A stretch of 64,000 nt of DNA from Megalobrama amblycephala. Lineage: Eukaryota > Chordata > Actinopteri > Cypriniformes > Xenocyprididae. Position 1 is the stretch's first letter; each line of letters opens with the position of its first letter. A model generated the notes under the pieces. That model ran no database searches. It was not told the DNA's origin and was given only the letters and a program-made list of their open reading frames with translations. Location of the stretch: assembly GCF_018812025.1 (NCBI RefSeq), contig NC_063045.1:48800691-48864690 (forward strand). The letters run 5' to 3'. The position numbers were made by a program, and so were the translations under genes. Shown piece after piece: positions 1 through 11,652 of this stretch.

Positions 1-2660
1 ACAAGCGCACTAAGAAGGACGCTAAAGACAGCAGCCTCTAGTGTGCCTCTTGAGATCAGGGAGTGAGGTTTACATGCACAGCTCTTACTAGCCTATGTTA
101 CACTCACCCCCCTAAACCTCACTCCCATCCGGGTCACGGCACCAAATTTAACCGGTCCTACTCGAACTGCTCCAAACAGGATTCGAACTGGTGTCTCTGG
201 CATGGGAGGCAAGTGCACTAAGAAGGACGCTAAAGACTGCAGCCTCTAGCGTCAGTCGCTAGCGTGCCTCTTGAGATCAGGGAGTGAGGTTTACACGCAC
301 AGCTCTTATCAGCCTACATTACACTCACCCTCTAAACCTCACTCCCATTCGGGTCACGGCACCAGATGTAACTGGTCCTACTGGACTCGCTACAAGTCGG
401 ATTCGAACCGGTATCTCTGGCATGGGAGGCAAGCGCACTAAGAAGGACGTTAAAGACCGCAGCCTCTAGCATCAGTTGCTAGTGTGCCTCTTGAGATCAG
501 AGAGTGAGGTTTACATGCACAGCTCTTACTAGCCTATGTTACACTCACCTCCCTAAACCTCACTCCCTTCCGGGTCATGGCACCAAATTTAACTGGTCCT
601 ACTCGAACCGCTCCAAATAGGATTCGAACTTGTGTCTCTGGCATGGGAGGCAAGTGCACTAAGAAGGACGTTAAAGTCCGCAGCCTCTAGCGTCAGTTGC
701 TAACGTGCCTCTTGAGATCAGGGAGTGAGGTTTACATGCACAGCTCTTACTAGCCTATGTTACACTCACCCCCCAAACCTCACTCCAATCCGGGTCACGG
801 CACCAAATTTAACCGGTCCTACTCGAACCGCTCCAAACAGGATTCAAACTGATGTCTCTGGCATGGGAGGCAAGCGCACTAACACGGACGCTAAAGACTG
901 CAGCCTCTAGCGTCAGTCGATAGCGCACCTCTTGAAATCGGGGCGTGAGATTTACACGTACAGCTCTTACAAGCCTACGTTACACACACCCCCCTAAACC
1001 TCACTCCCATCCAGGTCACGACACCAAATGTAACTGGTTCTACTCGACCCACTTCGAGTGAGATTCAAACCGGAGTCTCTGACATGGGAGGTGGGCGCAC
1101 TTACAAGGACGCTAAAGACCACAGCCTCTAGCATCAGTCGCTAGTGCGCCTCTTGAGATCAGGGAGTGAGGTTTACACTCACAGCTCTTAATTCCATTAC
1201 GGAACAAAAATATATGGGAATATACTGCAAAATACAATGCGATATTCAAGTGCACTAAGAAGGATGCTAAAGACTGCAGCCTCTAGCGTCAGTCGCTAGC
1301 GTGCCTCTTGAGATCAGGGAGTGAGGTTTACACGCACAGCTCTTACTAGCCTACGTTACACTCACCCCCTAAACCTCACTCCCATTCGGGTCACGGCACC
1401 AGATGTAACTGGTCCTACTGGACTCACTACAAGTGGGATTCGAACCGGTGTCTCTGGCATGGGAGGCAAGCGCACTAAGAAGGACTTTAAAGACTGCAGC
1501 CTCTAGCGTCAGTTGCTAGCGTGCCTCTTGAGATCAGGGAGTGAGGTTTACATGCACAGCTCTTACTAGCCTATGTTACACTCACCCCCCAAACCTCACT
1601 CCCATCCGTGTCACGACACCAAATGTAACTGGTTCTACTCGACCCACTTCGAGCGAGATTCAAACCGGAGTCTCTGACATGGGAGGTGGGCGCGCTTACA
1701 AGGACGCTAAAGACCGCAGCCTCTAGCATCAGTCGCTAGTGCGCCTCTTGAGATCAGGGAGTGAGGTTTACACTCACAGCTCTTAATTCCATTACGGAAC
1801 AAAAATATATGGGAATATACTGCAAAATACAATGCGATATTCAAGTGCACTAAGAAGGATGCTAAAGACTGCAGCCTCTAGCGTCAGTCGCTAGCGTGCC
1901 TCTTGAGATCAGGGAGTGAGGTTTACACGCACAGCTCTTACTAGCCTACGTTACACTCACCCCCTAAACCTCACTCCCATTCGGGTCATGGCACCAGATG
2001 TAACTGGTCCTACTGGACTCGCTACAAGTGGGATTCGAACCGGTGTCTCTGGCATGGGAGGCAAGCGCACTAAGAAGGACTTTAAAGACTGCAGCCTCTA
2101 GTGTCAGTTTGCTAGCGTGCCTCTTGAGATCAGGGAGTGAGGTTTACATGCACAGCTCTTACTAGCCTATGTTACACTCACCCCCCAAACCTCACTCCCA
2201 TCCGGGTCACGGCACCAAATTTAACCGGTCCTACTCGAACCGCTCCAAACGGGATTCAAACTGATGTTTCTGGCATGGGAGGCAAGCGCACTAACACAAA
2301 CGCTAAAGACTGCAGCCTCTAGCGTCAGTCGATAGCGCACCTCTTGAAATCGGGGAGTGAGATTTACACGTACAGCTCTTACAAGCCTACGTTACACTCA
2401 CCCCCCTAAACCTCACTCCCATCCGGGTCACGACACCAAATGTAACTGGTTCTACTCGACCCACTTCGAGCGAGATTCAAACCGGAGTCTCTGACATGGG
2501 AGGTGGGCGCGCTTACAAGAACGCTAAAGACCGCAGCCTCTAGCATCAGTCGCTAGTGCGCCTCTTGAGATCAGGGAGTGAGGTTTACACTCACAGCTCT
2601 TAATTCCATTACGGAACAAAAATATATGGGAATATACTGCAAAATATAATGCAATACATT
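1..2660 (-). repeat. ~220-bp tandem satellite with tRNA-like block
   Basis: About eleven to twelve units of roughly 220 bp are arranged head to tail and the array continues past the left edge. Each unit contains the same landmarks: a gtgaggtttaca block, a cctcactcccatycgggtca block, and an attcgaac block. Read on the - strand the last is GGTTCGAAT(C), a match to the RNA polymerase III B box/T-loop, preceded by a GCCTCCCATGCC-like anticodon-arm segment, so each unit looks tRNA-derived. About half of the copies keep a good B box; others have GGTTTGAAT. An AT-rich spacer starting attccattacggaac is inserted after some units, giving a ~595-bp higher-order period (1191 and 1786 are equivalent), and it appears again at 2601. 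The 61-residue reading frames inside are by-products of the repeat. Confidence 0.85.
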
Positions 2661-3590
2661 ACATAATACATTTCCTTATATGGGAAACTAGTGCTTATAT
2701 TTTTCAATATACTGCAATATATGCATTGACCATGTATGGCTATATATTGATACATATAAAATATAAATGAAGACAAAAATAGCATTACATTCATAAAGTT
2801 TTATCCTTTATTGTGTACATATATTGCACATACATGCATATAAATGTGAATGTATTGTACACACATATACACACATTCATGGAATGTTACAATCATTGGT
2901 TACAACAGACTTCTAGTTCCTAGTTCAGACTTCAGAAGCTTTGCTTCTGACTGTTAAAGTAGAGTAAATGTTAAAATTAAGTGCTATTTCATGTGTTTTG
3001 CTCAATATTGATAAAGGGGGAGATCTATTAGTGTTTAAAGTTGTATAATTTCAGAATTTAAAAGGTTTTCTGGAATGTGTGAGTTTTTGGGGTTACCATT
3101 GTGCTGAAGAGTAGAGCCTGTGGTTAGGTTTATGATTGGCTATAAAAATTTTATTTAAAAACTAATGGCTGTGCATACTGCAGCATAGTGATAGTCTATT
3201 CAGTAGAAACCTTAGTACATGCAGGTGTGCTTTTGTTAACTAACTTGAAAATATGAAACATTTAAAATGTAAATAATTATGAAATATAAGAAATCTGTTA
3301 CATCATATATTTTACTATGTATGTGTTTATAATGCATGAGTAAATATACCTGCAATATATTATGCATGCTGTAGCATATCTGATCACATATAAATCTATA
3401 TATTATGAAGTATTTTACTGAATATAAAATTACATACATTATTATATATTAGTAAATATATTATCACATATTTTTCAATACATGAAAAGCGGCAATTCCT
3501 TATGTATTATTCAATAAATTGTAATATATTTATGCAATACATTTTTTCTGTATATTTCCAAATATACTGTTAAATCATTTTCTTTCCATA
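2661..3590. other. AT-rich intergenic sequence
   Basis: No coding region is supported. The segment 2990-3230 shares short blocks with 32640-32920, for example ttaccattgtgctg followed by agagtagagcctgtg, so part of it is a dispersed repeat. The rest is AT-rich DNA with many short palindromes. Confidence 0.5.
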
Positions 3591-3717
3591 AGGGTTACTA
3601 GCCTACACACCCCCATAACTAGCCACTAAAGAGGACGCTACAGATTGCATCAGTTGCTAGTGCACCTCTTGAGATCAGGGGAATGAGGTTTACACGTACA
3701 GCCCTTACTAGCCTACG
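3591..3717. repeat. Orphan fragment of the left-edge satellite
   Basis: The blocks ttgctagtgcacctcttgag, gaatgaggtttacacgtaca and cccttactagcctacg match the 220-bp satellite at 1-2660. This is a truncated single unit separated from the array by about 0.9 kb and abutting a GATA microsatellite. Confidence 0.8.
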
Positions 3718-3719
3718 AA

Positions 3720-3821
<102 letters not shown>

Positions 3822-6164
3822 AAAACATTTAGTTGCTGCTTTTGCTTTAAGAAACACACACAAACATTATGTCCTAAATGTCTGTGGTTTCATTTGCCTG
3901 AGAAGTTCATGCTTGACTTGGCAAGGTTTGTCATGACTCAGTGTGCCAGAGGAGAAATGCAACAATAAACTGTTAAAAGAAGGCTACTCACCAATCACAT
4001 CTCATTTTCATAAAATGCTAAAACTTTTTTAAAAAGCGAATGAATTGTTTTCATTTGATGTTGCATGAGTTCAGAATGTATGAGAGTCTCATAGTGAGCA
4101 GTTTTATAAGCTTATATATTGGATCTGAATAAACATGTCAAGCTTGGATGTCTTCTTAGGTGAGACGTCTGTTGACAATGACATACATCCTAGTTTGCAG
4201 CATCAAGGCATTTGATGTGTTAGACCACAAAGTGATGAGTATGTTCATATCATTTTAAATTCTGCTGACAGTACAAGGCAGAGATGTCAGATTCTCACAT
4301 CTGCAATCACTGCAGTGGATGACACCCTTGTTTACATCAAGCCTGTGGGTTAATGTGACAGCTGTAATAGTATAATCACAAGGTTTCTTATCTGTGTTTG
4401 GGGTAATCATGCTGTGTAGACACAGCTTGATAGCAGACGTCCTGGTTGAGCACAGGTGCTCGGTGTCTGACAGGTCCTTGCAGATGCCCCAGTGTGATTT
4501 CCTCGTCCTCTGCCCAGCCAAGAGGAAAGCACCTTAAGTTAATGAGAAATAAAAGCCTCTGTTAATGCTTATCAGAGCAAGCAGAAGAGCCGTCCAACCA
4601 TAATCACCTCCTCCAGGCTCCACCATCCACCCACCAACCCTTTTGTCTGGGTCACGGGTGAAAAACAAAACACTTTGGTGTGATCATAGGAGGAAAACTG
4701 ATGTTTGCAGTTGGCCACCTTCACCACACATTGGCAACAGTATACATGCAGGCTTTGAATTTACAATGCAGCCCTTTACTATTGAGAAGTCTCTGAAAGG
4801 TGATGTTAACTGATACACTTTTAAGTAAATCTCTCAATATGCAAAACAGAACAGGGTGAACCTTGCTTTTTAAATCAATCAATCAATCAATCAATAAAAA
4901 ATGCATATTTATTGTTGGGTGAAACCGAGCAAAAAAAAAAAAAAAAAAAAACCCAAAATACAAATATGTAGTTATATTGCACTCCAGTACAAAGTTATAT
5001 TTTGCATTAAAGCATATTTTAAGTCCACATTGCACTGTGACATTATTTTCATGACAATTAAGTACATTTCTCTTCAATCTTTTTTTTTTTTTATATCTAC
5101 ACCGCTATAAATTAATAAATGTTTAAAGTGAGCATGAAATTAAAATTGACAGTTCTTTTCTCTTTCTAGAATATTGTAGTATTTATTATAAATGATTTAT
5201 CCATGCACATCATGCAAAATTCATGTGCCCTCACAATGTTTAGTCAAAATAGCTTCCCTCTTGCAGCATCTTCTCTTCTCTGATGATGCGTTTATTGTCG
5301 CGAAGGCAGGACAACCTGTCACTCACATGAGATCGACCAATAGCAAACCACAACCATCCAATCAGTTCCCAATGGAATTATGAAAATTAAGTCCTGCTCT
5401 ACATTTTCTCTTGTTCAAGAAGCCATTTCACTCAGATAGACATCATAATAGGGACACAACTTCTGTTTCAAATGATTAAATTAAGACAAATACTAACTTT
5501 ATATATAAATCCTTTACAATTTAAATAACATATAATAAAATATTGATCTCAAAATGATTTTAAAACATCACTATTGCTATAATTGTTTTATTTGAGCTGT
5601 ATACACATTAATAATTCAACAGTCTGGTTTTGATTGTTCTAATGTATTGCATGAGTGATGTTTGATAATGCACTGGTTTGGTTAAGTGCTTTTCTCTGAC
5701 AATTAACAGTCACTCAGGGTTGGATGTTAGAAATTTGCGGAAATGTGTGGTTAAGGTTAATGCAGAACGTTTGTGGAAAGATCGGGTTGATCTGAAGAGA
5801 CCAGAATGGATAACGAGCTATCAGAGGAGCTCACAGAGCGCACAGTTACTGATCCATTAGACAGAAAGCCATTCACACGCTGCCAATACACACACTTTAA
5901 AGTGACAGGCATAGAACAAGCACACGGTTGTGTGAATCAGAATTAGTGCACTTTACAAACAATGCACACATGATGCAAACACACACACACACAAACAATT
6001 ACAGAAAACTAGTGTCAAAAACAAAAGTTGTGCTTTCCACAAAAAAAAAAAAAATATTAGTGCAATGTTTTCAGCATTGATGGAGATTTCTAAAGGGTCA
6101 TGTGGCACTGAAGTCTGGAGTAATGGAACTGATGCAAATTTAGCTTTGCCATCACAGGAATAAA
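3822..6164. other. Intergenic, no gene seen
   Basis: AT-rich sequence with poly-A/T runs (4930, 5080, 6040) and a short (CAAT)n run near 4880. Small reading frames here lack recognisable motifs. A ~45-bp block near 5165-5210 (aatgatttatccatgca) recurs near 15870, so some of it is dispersed repeat. Confidence 0.5.
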
Positions 6165-6940
6165 TTAAAGGGGTCCTTGATTATGATTTCACCTTTTTAA
6201 ACTTATTTAGAGTGTAAAATTGCTGTTTAAGCATAAACAACATCTGCAAAGTTACGATGCTCAAAGTTAAATGCAAAGGGAGATATTTTCCTTTACAGAA
6301 ATCGCTTTTTAAGGACTACAACAAACGGCTGGTAGGGACTACAACGAGCTTCTTCCCAGGTTGGTGACATCAGGAACCCCAAAATGTACATAAACCCTGC
6401 CCCTGGGAACATGCAACAAAGGGAGTGAGGCCATGTTGGGCTGCTTTAGAGAAGAGGAAGAGTTGTTGTAGTAAAGCGTTGTTGCCATGTCGTCATTTTA
6501 CTCCAGATTGCTTCACAAATGAGGGTCAATTCAATGGCACAAAAGATTAACATGACGGCACATGCTAGTCGATGAGTTGAATCAACTCCACAGCAACTAC
6601 ATACATTTATCCACTAACCATTCAGAAACGTCCAGATGCATTCTAAAAGTTGTAACTTTTTCCTGAGTCTCTCCATCAGTGTCCAAGTTTGAACAACGTA
6701 AGGCTGAACATCCTTAATGACAATCCTTATTTTGGCTGCTAGAGATTATCCAGCTTTGTTGTTGTTAAGCAACCGAAGCGTGAGCTGTTAAAACTGTGGA
6801 AAGGGGGCTGGGAGCAGCAGCTCATTTGCATTTAAAGGGACAAACACATAAAAATGGAGTGTATTTTGAGCTGAAACTTCACAGACACATTCTGAGGACA
6901 CCAGAGACTTGTGAAAAGGAACATAATAGGTCCCCTTTAA
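6165..6940. mobile_element. Non-autonomous DNA transposon (AAAGGGGACC termini)
   Basis: The left end ttaaaggggtccttgattat and right end ataataggtcccctttaa are imperfect terminal inverted repeats 776 bp apart. No transposase frame is present. The termini match a family abundant in fish genomes. The superfamily is not assigned because no clear target duplication can be read. Confidence 0.7.
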
Positions 6941-7525
6941 ATTTTAAAATGTATTCAAATAGAAAGCATGTTCTTTCAAAATGTCATAATATTTCACACT
7001 ATTTCTGTTTTACAATTAGACAATTTTAATTATTCTAAACTTCTGACCAGTAGTGTATCTATAATATTTTTTTGTTTTGGTGGGGGGATTGTCTATGCAA
7101 AAGCTTAATGGTCCTAAATAAAGGATTTACACTATGCTTTATGTCCAGTAAGTCATATCGCATTTATGCACTGCTAAAAAGCATCTATCTCTCTTACTTT
7201 TTGGCTAAAGACCTGCTACAGCACGAGTGACAGACATGGTGACACTTTGCCAACTGTGATACTCCAGACAGCCTCAAGGATGAAGTAATGTACCCGGCCA
7301 AGATGCCCATTTGGAACATGATAGCTCATATCTGTTGCACACCTCAAACCGGCTTACCATAGGTTGACAAGCACAATTAGGCCACTTTGTCAGGTACCCA
7401 CTGAATAAAATAATCATGGTGCATCACTCGATAACAGCTATCACTTAGGCTATAGCCCTTCTGATGCATGCATTTTTGATGACTACGATGCTGCTTCTCA
7501 GTCTAGTGTTGATAATAATGCTGAG
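6941..7525. other. Intergenic, no gene seen
   Basis: No reading frame with recognisable content and no clear repeat structure was found between the two flanking MITEs. Confidence 0.4.
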
Positions 7526-8087
7526 TTAAAGGGTTAGTTCACCCAAAAATAAAATCTTTGTCATTAATTACTCACCCTCATGTCGTTCCAAACCCGTAAG
7601 ACCTTCGGATTTTACGTCAGAACAGCAGCTCATTATTGGCCAGCTCCTGCATTAGCAGCACACGTATGGGTCATGGTGCTCACTTGAACAGCATTGGCAA
7701 ATACTGAGCCAGCGTTCTGACGCAGAACCCGGAAGCACTGCACTGTGTTTACTACATGAACAGCATAGGAGACTGAGAGGTAAGAGAAGAAATTGTTGAA
7801 TAAAGTCATTATTTTTGTTTTGTTTATGTACACAAAAGTATTCTCGTCGCTTCAGGTTGAACCACTGTAGTCACATGGACTATTTTAACAATGTCTTTAC
7901 TACCTTTCTGGGCCTTGAAAGTGGTAATAACGTTGCAGTCTATTGTAGGCCAGAAACCTCTCGTATTTCATCAAAAAATATCTTAATTTGTGTTCCGAAG
8001 ATGAACGAAGATCTCACTGGTTTGGAACGACATGAGGGTGAGTAACTAATGACAGAATTTTCATTTTTGGGTGAACTAACCCTTTAA
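7526..8087. mobile_element. Cyprinid MITE (AGGGTTAGTTCACCC termini)
   Basis: The left terminus ttaaagggttagttcaccca and right terminus gggtgaactaaccctttaa are near-perfect inverted repeats, followed inward by matching tactcaccctcatgtcgttc blocks on opposite strands. Both ends carry TTAA, either a target duplication or part of the repeat. This is one of the commonest non-autonomous DNA transposons of zebrafish-like fishes. Short frames on both strands are spurious. Confidence 0.9.
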
Positions 8088-9435
8088 GATGGAAAGCAGG
8101 AGGTTAGATTTTAAAGAATAGTGATCAGTAATACATTTCATGTGGCTAAAGGGTGGAGGATGGGTTACTGTAATGAAATACCACAAAATTGAATTATCTC
8201 CAAGCGTTAAAAGCTACATGCTCCACTTGACTGGAGAAAATGACTGAATGCTGAGTGCTCCCGTTTGAACTCGAATAACCTTTGGTGGAAAAGGGACTTT
8301 TCTGTGACCATCATCCTACCACGGGAGCAGGCAGCTTCAGCTTTGCCACCAAAATAAATCCTTCTTTTATGTCCCTTGACACCTGAGTGTTTAAGGAGCC
8401 TATTAACGGCCTCTATTTGTCTGTATGATTGTGCCAGTAAAGTTATTTTACTGTGTCATAGCCACCATGGTGCCTGGAAATTTCCTCTCCGCTATTAAAT
8501 AATGACCCACAGTTGTTGAAATTGTTCTCCAAAAATACTGTTCAGGGACCAGTTTTAAGACAGACAGCAAAAATTGCAATGGGTTGAAAAAGGCTTTACC
8601 TGCCAAGAGATTGTACAGATAAAGATGAAGTAACATTAGACCCTGTAGACAGCTGGTGTTCACAATATAGATTGGATTGCAGGGGCCACACTGTGAACGG
8701 ATACAGCAAATCGATGATGGCATCACAGAGCATACATGCTGTGTTATTCTATATGTACAAGACTACAAAGAATTGATATTTTGCTTATGTGTTAAATATT
8801 TCATAGTGCGACAATTGTTTTTCCCATTAGTCCTCAAACTCATACAATTTTATTGGTTTGTCAATAAAATTAAAAATAAAATGATATAAATAAAAATCTA
8901 TGTCCTAATTATAAATGTAAATGTTACTTGCAGCAGTCAGTTCTCATGGATTAGTAAACTGTGCATAAAGGTTAGCAGTCCGTGAGCATGCAAGTAAACT
9001 GTGAGCAGGGTTAAGCAGTAAAACGGTATTCATTAATTAATAGTCCAAAGTAGTGGTCACAGTATGTTAAGCATAAAAAAAAATCACTTTCAATCCTGCA
9101 GCAATTTCTCTTTTTTGTTGTTGGCTGTGCACATAGAGTACAATGGGAACAAGACAGCCAGAGGGTTTAAAAGCACAAATGTGAAGCTTGTATTTTTGTT
9201 TTGCACTTTCATTAATTTTGCAGTTTGTTATTTTGGATGTTATGTCGTCTGAATCTTCTTTCTAGGCAGAAGAATTCTTGTTATGTAAGACCTGGTAGAG
9301 TTTGCTCAAAGTCAACATTGCTTCATGAATAGATTTGTCCAATCCCTTCCATGTCCCTAGCTGACTTCTACATAGAAAGTTGAAGCGAACATAATCAGAT
9401 TTACTTTTTTAGCATAGCATTAATCTTAGGTTGTT
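8088..9435. other. Intergenic, no gene seen
   Basis: No supported coding region. Frames at 8448-8726 (-) and 8677-8889 (+) overlap on opposite strands, lack motifs and are not credible genes. The stretch 8150-8720 is less AT-rich than its surroundings and shows no repeat signature, so it is a possible conserved noncoding segment. Confidence 0.4.
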
Positions 9436-10369
9436 TTAAAGGTGCCATCGAACGTTTTTTTACAAGATGTAATATAAGTCTAAGGTGTCCCCTGAATGTG
9501 TCTGTGAAGTTTCAGCTCAAATTTTTTTTTTTAACTGCCTATTTTGGGGCATAATTAGAAATGCGCCGATTCATGCTGCGGCCCCTTTAAATGCTCGCGC
9601 TCTCTGCCCCCGGAGCTCGCGTTTGCCTTAAACAGTGCATAAACAAAGTTTACACAGCTAATATAACCCTCAAAATGGATCTTTACAAAGTGTTCGTCAC
9701 GCATACTGCATGCATGCATCGGATTATGTGAGTATTGTATTTATTTGGATGTTTACATTTGATTCTGAATGAGTTTGAGGTTTTGCTCCGTGGCTAAAGC
9801 TAACATTACACACTGTTGGAGAGATTTATAAAGAATGAAGTTGTGTTTGTGCATTATACAGATTGCAAGTGTTTAAAAATGAAAATAGCGACGGCTCTTG
9901 TCTCCGTGAATACAGTAAGAAACAATGGTAACTTTAACCACATTTAACAGTACATTAGCAACATGCTAACGTAACATTTAGAAAGACAATTTACAAATAT
10001 CACTAAAAATATCATGTTATCATGGATCATGTCAGTTATTATTGCTCCATCTGCCATTTTTCGCTGTTGTCCTTGCTTGCTTACCTAGTCTGATGATTCA
10101 GCTGTGCACAGATCCAGACGTTAATACTTGCTGCCCTTGTGTAATGCCTCGATCATGGGCTGGCATATGCAAATATTGGGGGCTTACATATTAATGATGT
10201 TATGTTGAGATTCGCCTGTTCTTCGGAGGTCTTTTAAACAAATGAGATTTATATAAGAAGGAGGAAACAATGGAGTTTGAGACTCACTGTATGTCATTTC
10301 CATGTACTGAACTCTTGTTATTTAACTATGCCAATATAAATTCAATGTTTAATTCTAGGGCACCTTTAA
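9436..10369. mobile_element. MITE with TTAAAGGTGCC termini, full-length copy
   Basis: The left end ttaaaggtgccatcgaac and right end attctagggcacctttaa are inverted repeats 934 bp apart, with no transposase frame. The subterminal block acaagatgtaatataagtc is characteristic of this fish family. An internally deleted copy in the opposite orientation lies at 19980-20213. Confidence 0.88.
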
Positions 10370-10464
10370 GAAATGTTTTGTTTATAAGGTTTAATTGATT
10401 TGGTTTATTCCTGTATATTTTTCTGGATGCATATTTCTTATTCTCACTTAATATTCAACAATAT

Positions 10465-10772
10465 TATTAGTTTGACACGATGACACTATTGGATGAGAAC
10501 TGAACTGAGCTGGACGATGACATCACTGTTTTCTACAGAACTGCTTTATAGATTAAATTAATTAATTTAATAATTGATTATCTTTACAATGAAACTGAAC
10601 CAACACTGAACTGACTTCAGCTGCACAATGACACTATTTTTCTTTAGAGCTGCTGTACAGCCAAAATGAACTCTGTTTGCATCACTGAATCAATTACAGT
10701 TACACTGTGAAGCTGCTTTGAAACAATCTGTATTGTATAAAGCGCTATATAAATAAAGGTGACTTCTATTAT
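10465..10772 (+). mobile_element. L2-type LINE 3' tail, 5'-truncated
   Basis: The block gctgctttgaaacaatctgt followed by attgtataaagcgctatata and aataaaggtgactt is the same 3' end as the L2 element at 53.7-58.3 kb. Only a few hundred bases of 3' UTR remain, the usual product of incomplete target-primed reverse transcription. Confidence 0.85.
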
Positions 10773-11389
10773 CTATTGTTGTACTGCAATTTATTCTATC
10801 ATTTTCTATCTCTCTCTCTTTTTTAGGTGTTTACTTTTATATTGTATTGTAGCACTTTGAGTATGAGAACAGTCATTTATTGTTTTGTTATAATTATTAT
10901 AGTTGGGAATGGGATGTTTCCTTATTATCCATCCCCAAAAGTGTGTTTATTAGAAAATGATTAGTCACGTAGCCTATCATTACATATAAACAGCAGCCGC
11001 AAAAACTGGCAATTCTAGTCTTTCAACATTGGCACATAATTCTAAAGCTAAAAACACTGACTTTTCGATATGTGGATACCTCGCAAATATAGGGGTGAAT
11101 TCAGGGTGATTGGGACACTTTTTGCCATTGAGATGAATTGGAAAAAGTGGCCCAATCAATCTGATCTCACCCTATGCGTTTAATACATTGACTTTTAAGT
11201 AAAATTTTAAGACAAGTACGATTTCTCTATTGCTATTTTTACATCCCTGCTGAACAGTTTTCAAGGCATCGTGCTTTATTTAACTTTAGGTGCCCCCATA
11301 GAGCATGTAAGAGTTTCTAAAATGCTTTGGACAGTGTTCTCACATTAGGTTCATTTAGTCTCCACTCTGTCATAACTGAAAAACTACAC
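10773..11389. other. Intergenic upstream of the TPBG-family gene
   Basis: No gene or clear transposon is seen in this AT-rich stretch; it leads into a more GC-balanced zone that is the probable promoter and leader of the gene starting at 11653. Confidence 0.4.
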
Positions 11390-11652
11390 GGCTCTATGTA
11401 TCTCTCTCTCACTCACTGAGGGAAGTGGGCGAGGTTTTGCTCACCTCAGGGATGCTGCTGGACAGCACTTGATCGCATTTGTAGTGTAGACGTCGTCAGG
11501 GGAGCTGCTGGGAGAGAAAATGCTGCCGGGCTGAACACTCACTCTCTGGCCTCACGGACTGCTTTCCTCGATGGCTGAAACGGTTTCCCGAAGCGAAGTG
11601 AATCCAAACTATGAATTGACTTTATGCGGCTATTAAACCGGTCCGTTTTGGA
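11390..11652 (+). promoter_or_regulatory. Probable promoter/5' leader of TPBG-family gene
   Basis: Base composition rises sharply compared with flanking DNA and short upstream ATGs occur (11452, 11571, 11611). No canonical TATA box is evident near 11400-11550, and the transcription start cannot be fixed from sequence. The assignment rests on position immediately 5' of the coding exon. Confidence 0.4.
11571..11636 (+). promoter_or_regulatory. Upstream ORF, 21 codons
   Basis: An ATG at 11571 opens a 21-codon frame ending in TAA at 11634-11636, only 16 bases before the first main-frame ATG at 11653. If the transcript begins upstream of 11571, this uORF could lower translation or favour reinitiation at the second main ATG (11683), which has the stronger context. 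Whether it is translated is unknown. Confidence 0.4.

Noticed and set aside
284..2322. Six similar 61-residue frames in the left-edge array
   Set aside because: They repeat with the ~220-bp satellite period, begin and end at repeat landmarks and show no domain; they are by-products of the satellite.
1..2660. Functional tRNA genes on the - strand
   Set aside because: B-box-like motifs are present, but a full cloverleaf with a good A box and acceptor stem is not apparent in the units; a tRNA-derived repeat explains the signal.
4255..4521. 88-codon - strand frame
   Set aside because: No recognisable domain, no codon-like pattern and no splice or neighbour support.
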